Origin: Bacteroidota bacterium
GTDB lineage: Bacteria > Bacteroidota > Bacteroidia > UBA4408
Assembly (NCBI GenBank): GCA_016718805.1
Contig: JADKCP010000004.1
Coordinates: 124,001 to 188,000, forward strand
DNA: 64,000 nt
Direction of reading: 5' to 3'
The notes under the pieces were generated by a model that was given only the letters and a program-made list of their open reading frames with translations, did no database searches and had not been told where the DNA came from. Positions 37,201-46,731 of the stretch are shown piece by piece. Position numbers and translations under genes: made by a program. The first letter of the stretch is position 1, and each line of letters begins with the position of its first letter.

Positions 37201-39620
37201 TTCTATATGCCAGACAATTTACAGGATAAGGAGGCAATCCTACTGAAACATCACTGAATGAATCTCCGCCATCATTAGAATAAATCACTCGATTATATAC
37301 AGGAAGTCCACAATAACTATTGAAAGAGATCCAAATCCTATTTTCATTATTAGGATCGACAACAATATCTGTTGCACTGAAATAATTATAAAATTGGGCT
37401 ATACCAAGCGTTTTATCAGTCCATGTTGCTCCACCATCATCACTTCTATAAAATTTATATTGATTTAAATATGGAGTATTGCCCCTAAAGTATCGGAAAA
37501 TTATAGGTTAAAAATATTCTATTGTTATTGCTTGCTGCTACACCAATTGATCCAACTGTAGATTGATATGGTGCTGCTGAAGGGGTAGAAAAAAAATCAG
37601 TTTCTTTTACCCAGTGATCAGAAGTTTGGTTGGAAGGATCGTACATATAAAGATCTGTATTTCCAAACCACAATCGTTTGTGATTAACCGGGTCAATGTT
37701 AAATTTTCGCCCTAAAACTCCTCCAGCATAAGCATTGTTTATTGCATTACTAAAACTAAAGCTTGTGCTTTTTAAAATTCTATCATAATCAGCAACATAT
37801 GCAATTGTTGGATCCTCATAGTCCATTTGCGTCCAGCCACCATCAGTAGATACTTTTTGAGACCAATATCCAGATTGATTGGCAAGAATGCCATTATCAA
37901 AGGCACCACCAATAAGATCGTCATTAGATTCAAAACTTCCAATGGAATAGAATTGTGTAATACCTAATCCAAATCCATTAATATTTCTAAAATAGTTTCC
38001 TCCATTCCAAGTTTTGGCTATTCCTCCATCATTCCCAATAAAAAGTCGTTCCCTGTTCAAATAAGGGCTATTACTCGTGGTGGGAATCTGTACAATTTCT
38101 CTAATATCAGCATGTGTACCATTTTCGCAAGTTGTTGCAATACTAGGGTTGTAATAAGTGATTTGAGTCCAAACGATTGCATTGGTTGTGGTATTTAAAA
38201 CTCCTTTGTATAAAACAGTTCCTCCAACATAAAATATATTTGAAGTTACATCAGAAACTTCAAATTCATGACACCATCTGTCAAAGCCACAAATATCCCC
38301 GGGCATGCCAATCCCAGGTCCGAATACACATGCAGTATAATTAAAGTTCTTAACTATTGTCCAAGGATTTGCAAAACCAGTAGTTTTTTTAATATAGTTT
38401 TCATGGCTTGGAGATCCTCCACTATTAAAATGTATGTAAACGAATGTTGGATCAGCCGGTGTTACATCAATTGCAATGGCTTCAGAAAAATGACCGGAAT
38501 AGAATTGCCAGGTGAATTATAATTTGCATCGGGAACATCCTTAAGCGTCCATGTAAATCCGTTATCATTCGATTCAAAAAATTGTGCACCTTCCCCTGTA
38601 TTTATAATAGTATTTCTAGCAAACTTTGTAGAAGCATATACATATTGTGGATTGCTGAGGTTAAACTCAAGGTCAATAAACTCAGATAAAAAAGTAGCAG
38701 GATTTTGAAAAATTGACCAAGTTAGTCCACCATCTATAGAACGATAAATATTTTTACCCCCTGCAGCAATTATAGTTTCAATTCCGGCATCAAAGCTAAT
38801 TTTTATCACTTCAACATTTTTTGCGATTGTTGGATTAGGAACTAAATTTTCAAGTAATGTCCAACTTATTCCACCATTTGTAGATTTCAAAATGCCAATT
38901 CCTCCTTCATATCCAGGATAGGTAAACGCAGTCAATCTTGTTCCTGCATAAAGTATTGTATTTCCCGGACTACTTAAGGGTGATATTGCTACTGCAGTTA
39001 TACCCAAACTTGGTATACTAACATTTGATGTTCCTGAACTTGGAATAGAAATATTATTATCTGTAATGTTTATCCAACCAATTCCACCATCGATACTTTT
39101 CCAAAGACCGCCACTATTGGTACCGGCGTAAATAATATTTGTATCCAAAAGGTCTACAGCAACACTAACAATAGCTCCGATATCTTGTTTACATGATTGT
39201 ACCGGTCCCTCTTTGTTCCAGCTTAAACCATTTGTAGAAGAATTGCATACAGAAAAGTTCGTCGACAAAAATTTTTGTTTATCAAGTGCAGCTGCAATAC
39301 TTCCATGATGATTTACATCGAGTATCCATCTTGATTGCCAATAATATGACCATCTTTGAATTTTCGCATCTTCATCATCCTCATAAAAAGGTTGTCCAGC
39401 TTGTTGAATTTTCTTTTGAGTAAAATATAAATCAATTTTGGTTTTTGTAGCTTCGAAGGGAATTGACTTATCGCCCATTCCAATTAATATTTCATTTTTT
39501 AATTCTTCCATTTGTATTGCCGTCAGGAAGGCTTGTTGAGCTTGGGCGGTATTTAAAGATAAAAAAATATCCAATTAAAAAACTAAAAAGTAATCGTTGA
39601 AGGAATTCAGTTAATTTCAT
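34286..39620 (-). pseudogene. Giant T9SS protein: Asp-box propeller, right-handed beta-helix; broken by three one-base indels
   Basis: Three frames make one protein of about 1,777 residues after repair (net -1 base gives 5,334 bases, divisible by 3). From ATG 39620 the signal peptide starts MKLTEFLQRLLFSFLI. Asp-box/BNR repeats follow (KSIDGGIGW, KSTNGGISW, RSIDGGLTW, SNDNGFTW, RSDDGGATW), then a parallel beta-helix region (NCTFNRNFIGV, IKNNTFFSF, VHDNNINLIG), a coiled-coil stretch (LEPQLDSINQQLESTIQLL) and a type A sorting domain (LPNPADNIIEI, PGIYFYRASIN). Breaks: A7 at 39561-39567 (one base extra), around 38508-38513 (one missing), and A4 at 37497-37500 (one extra). Either a pseudogene or assembly errors. 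Likely an extracellular binding or adhesion protein. Confidence 0.82.
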
Positions 39621-40052
39621 TCTTAGTGTTAAGTTATTCATAGGAGATTTTTAAATTAATTCAAACAATGCTTAAACTAACAAAAAAAATTATTTAAAAA
39701 CAATAAAAATCGCTGGATAAAAATCTTTTATTTTAGATTTTATCAATCATAGTCCTATTAATCTTTTGATATAAATTTTAAAGTTAGACGTTCAAATTTT
39801 GCTTTCTTTTTTTAAATATCTGCCGGAATTTTTATTAAATAGCCGATTTTAAAAGTAAACGAGCTCTCAGGTTACAGTTTTATTAGGGAATAGCAAAAAT
39901 AAATGTAATAAAATGTAGACTTTTTGTTCAAATCGAACAGGATGTCGAGTTGTTAAGTTAATTAGATTGTATTGGAAAGGTTTGAATGGTCTGCACCTAA
40001 AATGATTTGTTGAAAGCTCCCAGATAACTTTCTTGAATTCCTTGACTAAATC
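39621..40052. other. Intergenic gap without recognised genes
   Basis: 432 AT-rich bases between the giant T9SS gene and the TPR gene, both transcribed leftward. No open frame, RNA gene, hairpin or repeat stands out. The promoter of the giant T9SS gene should lie in the part next to 39620, but no good box pair is visible. Confidence 0.5.
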
Positions 40053-41371
40053 TTAATTACCTAGCCGATTTAATCCTGCTTTCGCTTTCTGTGAAATGCT
40101 GTTTTGATATTCATGTTCTTTTAAACTCAAGCATCGGGTGTAATATTCCTTTGCTTTACCAATATTGTGTTGCGACTCATAAATCAATCCCAATTGCAGC
40201 GCTGAATTGGCTGCAAAATAATAAGGATACGAACTTCCATTCTGTAAGGTCAATTCATAATTGGCAATAGCCAAGTCTAAACTATTTTGTTTGTGGTAAA
40301 TACGCGCTAATCGATAAACTATTTCAAGTTTATCTTTTACTGCTTTGATTTTTCGACTATCTGTCTTTTTAAGTTCATTTTGCGCTCTTGAATAGTAACC
40401 ACCATCAAATAGCAAACGTGCCTTTAATAAAGCAATGGTAGGTGTTTGATTTAGCTCACTTTCCCGTTTGGCTTGTTTATCTTCATCAACAAGTGCACTC
40501 CCCTGCTCCTTTATTTTGCGTTGGTAAAGCCGGTATTTTTGCAAGTCACCCGCAAGCAAGTAGTGCCAGCTTAAACGAAGGTTGGCTGCTTTAATAAAGT
40601 TTATTCCTTTAAAACCCTTCAAGTATTTTTCTAACGAAACATTTGCATCTGCGTCTAATCGGTTGAGTTTAGCTTGTCCTAGTAAATAATACAAATAGTA
40701 AAAAGGGAAACTGTCTTTTGAAATTTTATACTTTTCAAGAGCAACAATCCCATCGTCGGTTTTACCAAGTTTAAAGCAGCTGTTTGCATAACAAAATAAT
40801 TGTACAACATTTAATTCCTTTTGTTTTGATAAGGTTGGAATAAGACTATTCTCAACATACTTACTGTTGTCGGCGAGGTTTAAATCAATTACACTTAATA
40901 AAAGTTGGGTTTCTGAATTAAAACCCGCAAATTCAGGTTGGTGCAAAGTTGCCTCCAATACTTCTTTCACTTCTTCTTCACCTTGTTTTATACTTCCTGA
41001 AAATCCGAACAATTTTACTTCCATTGCAAGTTAATTTCTGCCAGCGTAAGCAAATAATAAGGTGATTTTTTGTTGCCCTTTTCAATTAATTCTAATCGAA
41101 TGTCTTTGTTGGCCTTGACCAATTCAAAGCGCGATTTTTCCTCTGAAATTATGATGGATAAAAAATCAATATAATTATCGAGATAAAAGGGAATTAAGTT
41201 ATTGGGGTTTGCTTTTCGCTCCTTTAACAATAATGTTTTAGCGCTTGAAAATTTGAAGTGCAAAATTGCTTCTTGAGCAGACCTGCAATTGGCGGTGAAT
41301 TCAAATTCCTGTTGTGCCTTAACTGCTAAACAATTCAGCAACAAAACAATCAGTAACCGTGCATTCTTCAT
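40053..41371 (-). pseudogene. TPR protein split by an out-of-frame lesion
   Basis: Two frames, 41371-41015 (118 residues, signal peptide ending VKAQ) and 41024-40053 (323 residues), overlap by 10 bases and read as one secreted protein with tetratricopeptide-like repeats: AEINLQW at the end of the first part, then VKLFGFSGSIKQG and TPTIALLKARLLFDGGYYSRAQ in the second, ending NSISQKAKAGLNRLG. The total is 1,319 bases, not divisible by 3, so a frame-changing event occurred. From memory, related Bacteroidota proteins carry additional TPR residues between LQW and this GVKL-like segment, so a deletion of about 60 residues plus a frameshift is possible. Function unknown. Confidence 0.7.
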
Positions 41372-41377
41372 AGCAAC

Positions 41378-41403
41378 AAAAAAGGGGACTTTCGTCCCCT
41401 AAA
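41378..41403 (-). terminator. Rho-independent terminator of the zinc-ribbon/NIF3 operon
   Basis: AGGGGAC (41383-41389) pairs with GTCCCCT (41394-41400). On the minus strand this is a 7-base-pair stem capped by a GAAA tetraloop, followed by six T residues. It lies 22 bases after the zinc-ribbon stop at 41425 and just before the TPR gene start. Confidence 0.9.
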
Positions 41404-41424
41404 TTAGATTAAATTATTTAGTTT

Positions 41425-42180
41425 TTACAGTATAGCTGCATCTACTAAAATACGTCCACAATGTTCGCAAACGATAATTTTTTTGTGGGTTCTAATATCC
41501 ATTTGTGTTTGAGGTGGTATTTTGTTGAAGCAACCTCCACATGAATCACGATCAACAGTAACAACAGCCAATCCGTTTCGTGAATTGCTTCGTACTTTTT
41601 TATAGGCGTTTAGTAAACGGTCGTCAATATGATCTTCTGAACTTTTCGATTTCTTAAGTAATGATTGCTCTTCCTTTTCGGTTTCTGCAACAATTTCATC
41701 CAACTCTTTCTTCTTAGCTTTAAGATCTTTCTTACGTTCGTTTAAAATTTCTTTTGCTTGATCCAATACCAGATTTTTACTGGTCATTTCTTGTTGAAAT
41801 TCCTTGATTCTTTTTTGCGACAATTGGATATCTAAATTTTGATATTCAATTTCTTTAGTAATAGAATCGTATTCGCGGTTATTGCGAACTTTTCCTTGTT
41901 GAGCTTCGTATTTTTTTATTAAAGCTTGTGCTTCTTTGATTGCATTTTTCTTTTGTACGATGCCGTCTTCAAAAGTATTTACTTCGTCAGTAATGTTTTT
42001 AACACGCGTTTCGAGACCGATTATTTCGTCTTCCAAATCACTTACCTCTAATGGCAATTCACCACGTACTATGCGGATTTTATCAATGGTTGAATCAATT
42101 TGCTGCAAATTGTAAAGAGCACGTAATTTTTCTTCTACCGAAATCTCTTTTTCTAAAACGGTTGATTTAGTTTTTGACAT
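41425..42180 (-). CDS. C4-type zinc-ribbon protein with coiled coil
   Basis: 251 residues, the DUF164/CdsZ-type family. About residues 15-195 are a long coiled coil (EEKLRALYNLQQIDSTIDKI, then heptad-rich stretches), followed by a C-terminal zinc ribbon with two cysteine pairs, CGGC and CEHC (RDSCGGCFNKIPPQ, IIVCEHCGRIL). Related proteins bind nucleic acids or are thought to affect RNA/translation; no activity is established here. It starts 5 bases after the NIF3 stop and is cotranscribed, as is usual in Bacteroidota. Confidence 0.9.
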   Translation of the reverse strand: MSKTKSTVLEKEISVEEKLRALYNLQQIDSTIDKIRIVRGELPLEVSDLEDEIIGLETRVKNITDEVNTFEDGIVQKKNAIKEAQALIKKYEAQQGKVRNNREYDSITKEIEYQNLDIQLSQKRIKEFQQEMTSKNLVLDQAKEILNERKKDLKAKKKELDEIVAETEKEEQSLLKKSKSSEDHIDDRLLNAYKKVRSNSRNGLAVVTVDRDSCGGCFNKIPPQTQMDIRTHKKIIVCEHCGRILVDAAIL

Positions 42181-42185
42181 GATAC

Positions 42186-43289
42186 TTAAAGATAATTAAT
42201 TGGATTGCTGTTTATTTTTGTTAAACGGAGTGCGAAAGTACTAAATTTTTTCCGAATTAAGTCAAATAGAAGCTCTTTTGTAAATTGTTCGCTTTCATAA
42301 TGTCCTATATCGGCAATAACAATGCGGTTTTCAGCATCAAAAAACTGGTGATATTTATAGTCTGAAGTAATAAACATGTCAGCTCCAGCAGCTATGGCAT
42401 CATTCAATAAAAAACTTCCGGCACCTCCGCAAACAGCAATCTTTTTAACCCCCTTATTCAATAATTTAGTATAGCGAACACAGCCTACTTTAAAAGTTGC
42501 TTTTACTTGAGATAAAACTTCCATTTCTGCAATTTCATTAGTCAATTCACCTATCATTCCGGCACCAATAGTTGTATTCGTGTTTGCCAGTAAGAGTAAG
42601 TCATATGCTACCTCTTCATATGGGTGCGATTTTACCAATGCTGTTACAACCTGTTTTTCGGCATAGGTAGGAAATATCATTTCTAATCGTACTTCAGCTT
42701 CGGTATGTCTTTCATTGTGCTTTCCAACAAATGGTTTTGCAGCCTCAGAAGCACGAAAAGTTCCGCGACCTTCACTTGTAAAACTGCATTCATCATACTC
42801 ACCAATAGCTCCTGCCCCTGCTTCAAACAATGCACTTCTAACTTTTTCAAGGTGTTCGGTTGGACAAAAAGTAATGAGTTTCGTTACTAAACCTTTTTTA
42901 GGTGCAAGAATTCGACAATTCAGCAAACCCAGTTTCTCAGCAAGTTTAGCATTAACACCGCCCATCACATGATCGAGGTTGGTATGTATTGCATAAATAG
43001 CAAGCTCATTCTTGATTGCTTTTATGACGCATCTTTCAACATAATTCTTACCGTTGAGCTTTTTAATTCCGGAAAAAACAATAGGATGATGTGCAACAAT
43101 CACATTACAGTTTTCAGCAATTGCCTCATCAATTATTTCTTCGGTAATATCCAACGAAATAAGCACACCTTTAATTTCAGTGTCGGATGAACCTACCAAC
43201 AGTCCTGAGTTATCGTAATTTTCTTGCAAGGCAAGCGGAGCAATTGATTCGAGATAACTGCTAAGGTCTTTAATGCGAATTTTTTCCAC
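42186..43289 (-). CDS. NIF3-like dinuclear metal-centre protein (DUF34)
   Basis: 367 residues, the longer type with an inserted domain between the two NIF3 halves. Metal-binding signatures: NSGLLVG near the start, VAHHPIVFSGIKKLNG (HH), HTNLDHVMGGVN and, in the C-terminal half, DIGHYESEQF. The insert (about 130-240; KLITFCPTEHLEKVRSALFEAGAG) matches the YqfO/PII-like domain. NIF3 proteins are linked to GTP cyclohydrolase or other nucleotide chemistry but lack a settled role. It is the first gene of a pair with the zinc-ribbon gene. Confidence 0.93.
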   Translation of the reverse strand: MEKIRIKDLSSYLESIAPLALQENYDNSGLLVGSSDTEIKGVLISLDITEEIIDEAIAENCNVIVAHHPIVFSGIKKLNGKNYVERCVIKAIKNELAIYAIHTNLDHVMGGVNAKLAEKLGLLNCRILAPKKGLVTKLITFCPTEHLEKVRSALFEAGAGAIGEYDECSFTSEGRGTFRASEAAKPFVGKHNERHTEAEVRLEMIFPTYAEKQVVTALVKSHPYEEVAYDLLLLANTNTTIGAGMIGELTNEIAEMEVLSQVKATFKVGCVRYTKLLNKGVKKIAVCGGAGSFLLNDAIAAGADMFITSDYKYHQFFDAENRIVIADIGHYESEQFTKELLFDLIRKKFSTFALRLTKINSNPINYL

Positions 43290-43384
43290 GGAACAATTAT
43301 TTTTCTTGTTAAAAATGCTTCAGCGCAAAACTAATTAAATTCTGTCGGAATGCTGAAAATCCCAATTTTTACTAATTTTATCCA

Positions 43385-44437
43385 ATGCAATCAATTCGCC
43401 TGCTCTTATTGCCACTTTCGTGGATGTATGGTGCCATTACTTTTTTACGCAACAAATTTTATGATTGGGGAATTTTTAAAACCGTTGAATTTTCAGAATC
43501 TATAATTTCAGTAGGGAACTTGAGTGCCGGTGGAACAGGTAAAACACCAATGATTGAGTACCTCATTGAGCTGTTTCAAGATCACTACAAAATAGCCACA
43601 CTGAGCAGAGGTTATAAACGTAAAACAAGGGGTTTTTACCTTGCTACGAGTAGCAGTACAGCAGCCGATATTGGTGATGAGCCTTTGCAATTTAAACAAA
43701 AATATGCTTCTCTACTAGTTGCGGTTGATGCCAATCGCAAGCGAGGAATTGAACAACTAAAAGCACTTTCGAACGATTTGCAATTGATACTGCTTGATGA
43801 TGCATTTCAACATCGTAAAGTAAGGGCTGGTTTATCTATAGTGCTTAGCGACTATTCGAATTTGTATTATACCGATCGTGTTTTGCCCGCCGGTAACTTG
43901 CGGGAATTTGCCTCCGGTATAAAACGAGCAGATATTATCATAGTAACCAAAACTCCTCCACTTATTTCGCCAATTGAAAAGCGAATTATTTTGAAAAAAA
44001 TTCACCTGTTGGATTATCAACGTGTGTATTTTTCATTCATACGCTACGGCAATCCCATCGCAATAAACAAGGAACATAAACTTCCTGATGATGTATCAAA
44101 AACTGCTGTGTTATTGCTGTGTGGCATTGCAAACCCTACCGATTTGCAAAAGCATCTCACACCCCTTGTGCATGAATTGAAATTGCTTCAATATGCCGAC
44201 CATCACGATTATACAGTTCAGGATATGCTCGAAATTTCTGCTGAATTTGAAAAATTACCTGCAGCCCAAAAGTTGATTATTACTACCGAAAAGGACTACA
44301 TGCGACTGCAAAAATCAGAGTTGGATGAATGGGTAAAAAAATTACCTTTGTTTTATATCCCAATAAAAACAGACTTTAACGAAAAAGAAAAAGAAGAATT
44401 AAATTTACAATTAGCAAATTATGTTAGAAGAAATTAA
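43385..44437 (+). CDS. lpxK: Tetraacyldisaccharide 4'-kinase
   Basis: 350 residues, standard for LpxK, which phosphorylates the 4' position of the lipid A disaccharide at the inner membrane. Features: N-terminal membrane anchor segment LLPLSWMYGAITFL, P-loop-like SVGNLSAGGTGKTPMIEYL (residue ~42-60), SRGYKR, GDEPLQF and the LLDDAFQHRKV motif containing the catalytic aspartate, with the ending TEKDYMRL in the C-terminal half. Its 3' end overlaps the purine nucleoside phosphorylase start by 17 bases, so both are translationally coupled. Confidence 0.96.
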   Translation: MQSIRLLLLPLSWMYGAITFLRNKFYDWGIFKTVEFSESIISVGNLSAGGTGKTPMIEYLIELFQDHYKIATLSRGYKRKTRGFYLATSSSTAADIGDEPLQFKQKYASLLVAVDANRKRGIEQLKALSNDLQLILLDDAFQHRKVRAGLSIVLSDYSNLYYTDRVLPAGNLREFASGIKRADIIIVTKTPPLISPIEKRIILKKIHLLDYQRVYFSFIRYGNPIAINKEHKLPDDVSKTAVLLLCGIANPTDLQKHLTPLVHELKLLQYADHHDYTVQDMLEISAEFEKLPAAQKLIITTEKDYMRLQKSELDEWVKKLPLFYIPIKTDFNEKEKEELNLQLANYVRRN

Positions 44438-45233
44438 AAAAACAACTGAGTACATTCAGGCCAAAACAAACGCAAAACCTAAAATTGGAATCATATTAGG
44501 AACCGGTTTAGGCGGACTTGTTAAGGAGATTGAAGTTGAGCATGTGCTACCCTATGAAAGCATTCCGAATTTTCCGGTAAGTACAGTGGAAGGGCATTCA
44601 GGAAAATTAATTTTTGGGAAGCTCGGTGGAAAGTCTGTAGTTGCTATGCAAGGACGTTTTCATTACTACGAAGGATACGATATGAAACAATGTACTTTTC
44701 CGGTACGAGTAATGAAATATTTAGGTATAGAAAAGTTGTTTGTGAGCAATGCTAGCGGAGGTGTTAATCCTAATTTTGAAATTGGCGATTTAATGATTTT
44801 AAACGACCATGTAAACCTGTTTCCAACGAATCCGCTAATTGGTAAAAATTATCCCGAATTAGGTCCTCGTTTCCCTGATATGAGCGAGCCTTATGATCAC
44901 AGTATGATAGCTGCAGCGCAAGCTATTGCAAAAAAACATGCTATAAAAACTCAAGTTGGAAGCTACGCAGGAGTAAGCGGTCCCTGCCTTGAAACGCCTG
45001 CAGAATATAGATATATTCGAAATATTGGAGCGGATGCTGTAGGCATGAGTACAGTACCTGAAGTGATTGTAGCACGACACATGGCAATACCTTGTTTTGC
45101 AATTTCCATTATAACCGACATGGGTGTGGATGGGCGAATCGTGAAAGTTACCCATGAAGATGTACAACGAGTAGCTGAAGTAGCAGAACCAAAAATGACT
45201 TTACTAATGAAAGAATTAATCCAATCCTTGTAA
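44421..45233 (+). CDS. Purine-nucleoside phosphorylase, PNP family I
   Basis: 270 residues of the trimeric PNP family that cleaves (deoxy)inosine and guanosine with phosphate to the base and ribose 1-phosphate. Motifs: GIILGTGLGGL at the N-terminus, STVEGHSGKL with the phosphate-binding histidine, GRFHYYEGYDM, SNASGGVNPNFEIGDLMIL, SYAGVSGPCLETPAEYR and DAVGMSTVPEVIVARH. It starts inside lpxK, an arrangement common in Bacteroidota. It pairs metabolically with the deoxynucleoside kinase in the window. Confidence 0.96.
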   Translation: MLEEIKKTTEYIQAKTNAKPKIGIILGTGLGGLVKEIEVEHVLPYESIPNFPVSTVEGHSGKLIFGKLGGKSVVAMQGRFHYYEGYDMKQCTFPVRVMKYLGIEKLFVSNASGGVNPNFEIGDLMILNDHVNLFPTNPLIGKNYPELGPRFPDMSEPYDHSMIAAAQAIAKKHAIKTQVGSYAGVSGPCLETPAEYRYIRNIGADAVGMSTVPEVIVARHMAIPCFAISIITDMGVDGRIVKVTHEDVQRVAEVAEPKMTLLMKELIQSL

Positions 45234-45303
45234 TTTTAGTTTTAGGATTTGAAACACTAATAATCAACGCAAAATTTAATTAATCGAATAAAAATTTAAC
45301 CCA

Positions 45304-46695
45304 ATGAAAAAATTACTTCTGCCTTTTTGCTTGCTATTTGTTAGTTTGAATTCGCAGGCACAGGTTGCACAAAACATTACGCTGTATTCAAGCTGGAACG
45401 ATACCTTGGTGCCAGCTGAACCTGTTTACCAAATTCGCTACAACAGTGTTTGGGGTTGGAAAAATACCGTTCAAAATAAGGAATATGCTATACTTGGAGC
45501 GTCAAGCGGTACCTATTTTATTGATGTAACAAATCCTTCTGCTCCTGTGAAATGTGACTTTGTGCCCGGTAGAAGATCAAATTGTATTTGGCGCGAATTT
45601 AAAACCTTCTCACATTACGCTTATTTGGTTAGTGATGATTCACCACCTAACAGTTTGCAAATTGTAGATTTAAATTACTTACCCGATTCGGTGCATGTTG
45701 TGTATGATTCAAATCAATTATTTCAGAATTCACATACCGTATTTATCGATGGGCATTATTTATATTGTGGATATAACAGAACGCTAACTAATACCTATTC
45801 GATGGCTGTTTATGATTTAGCTCCTAATCCCGAATTGCCAGTATTTGTGCGTGGTTTAAATTCAGATGACCCATCTATTAACTTGGTGCACGATATGTTT
45901 GTGCGCAACGATACTGTTTATGCTTCTTGCGGTTATCAAGGATTGTATGTTTACAAATTTACCGGTAGCAATTTTGTTTCATTGGGTTCATTAACCAGTT
46001 ACCCATCGAATGGATACAACCATAGCAGTACCATGGCTCCAGGAAGTAATAAAATGGTTTTTTGCGATGAAGTACCTACCGGATTACCGGTAAAAGTGAT
46101 AGATGTTAGTACCCCTTCTAACGTTGTTTTTAAATCAACTTTTTCATCCGGATCAACTGCTACTCCCCACAATCCATATATGGTGGGCGAACATGTTGTT
46201 ATTGCCTATTACCAAGATGGTTTGCAAATTTTTGATGTTAGCAATCCTTTAAATGTTACCCGCTCGGGTTATTATGATACAAGTCCTAGCAACTGTCCTA
46301 CTTGCCCCAACCCTAATTATAGCGGTTGTTGGGGAGCTTATGTGGATTTACCAAGTGGAATTATTTTGGCCAGTGATATGCAAAACGGATTGTTTATTTT
46401 GGATGCAGGCGCGGCTTTAGGTATTTCAAAAACAACCCTCGAAACGGATGCATTTTCTGTCTATCCTAATCCTGTTAAAGATCAATTGAATGTAAAAATT
46501 AAGGCAGGTGGAGGTAGTGCACTTCAAGTAACTATTTGTGATTTAAACGGAAAGAGTATTCTAACTGAACAAGAATTTTCAACCTTAAATACTGGCCAAT
46601 ATAGCATTTCTACTTCTGCTCTTAGCAGTGGTTTGTATCTATTAAAGGTTTCACAAGTTGACAAAATTTATTACAGTAAATTCTCTAAACTTTAA
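45304..46695 (+). CDS. Choice-of-anchor B family T9SS protein (LVIVD repeats)
   Basis: 463 residues. A signal peptide (1-20, ending SQAQ) leads into a propeller-like region built from LVIVD-type repeats (YFIDVTNPSAPV, LQIVDLNYLPDSV, MAVYDLAPNPELPV, LQIFDVSNPLNVT), which resembles the choice-of-anchor B family of secreted bacterial proteins. Histidine-bearing segments (HTVFIDGHYLYCG, HNPYMVGEHVV) recur. The last ~80 residues are a T9SS sorting domain (YPNPVKDQLNVKI, SSGLYLLKVSQ). Surface role inferred; no enzyme motif. It follows the PNP gene by 70 bases. Confidence 0.88.
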   Translation: MKKLLLPFCLLFVSLNSQAQVAQNITLYSSWNDTLVPAEPVYQIRYNSVWGWKNTVQNKEYAILGASSGTYFIDVTNPSAPVKCDFVPGRRSNCIWREFKTFSHYAYLVSDDSPPNSLQIVDLNYLPDSVHVVYDSNQLFQNSHTVFIDGHYLYCGYNRTLTNTYSMAVYDLAPNPELPVFVRGLNSDDPSINLVHDMFVRNDTVYASCGYQGLYVYKFTGSNFVSLGSLTSYPSNGYNHSSTMAPGSNKMVFCDEVPTGLPVKVIDVSTPSNVVFKSTFSSGSTATPHNPYMVGEHVVIAYYQDGLQIFDVSNPLNVTRSGYYDTSPSNCPTCPNPNYSGCWGAYVDLPSGIILASDMQNGLFILDAGAALGISKTTLETDAFSVYPNPVKDQLNVKIKAGGGSALQVTICDLNGKSILTEQEFSTLNTGQYSISTSALSSGLYLLKVSQVDKIYYSKFSKL

Positions 46696-46731
46696 TTTCT
46701 GAAAAATTACAACTAACTGTAATTGTCGTTT

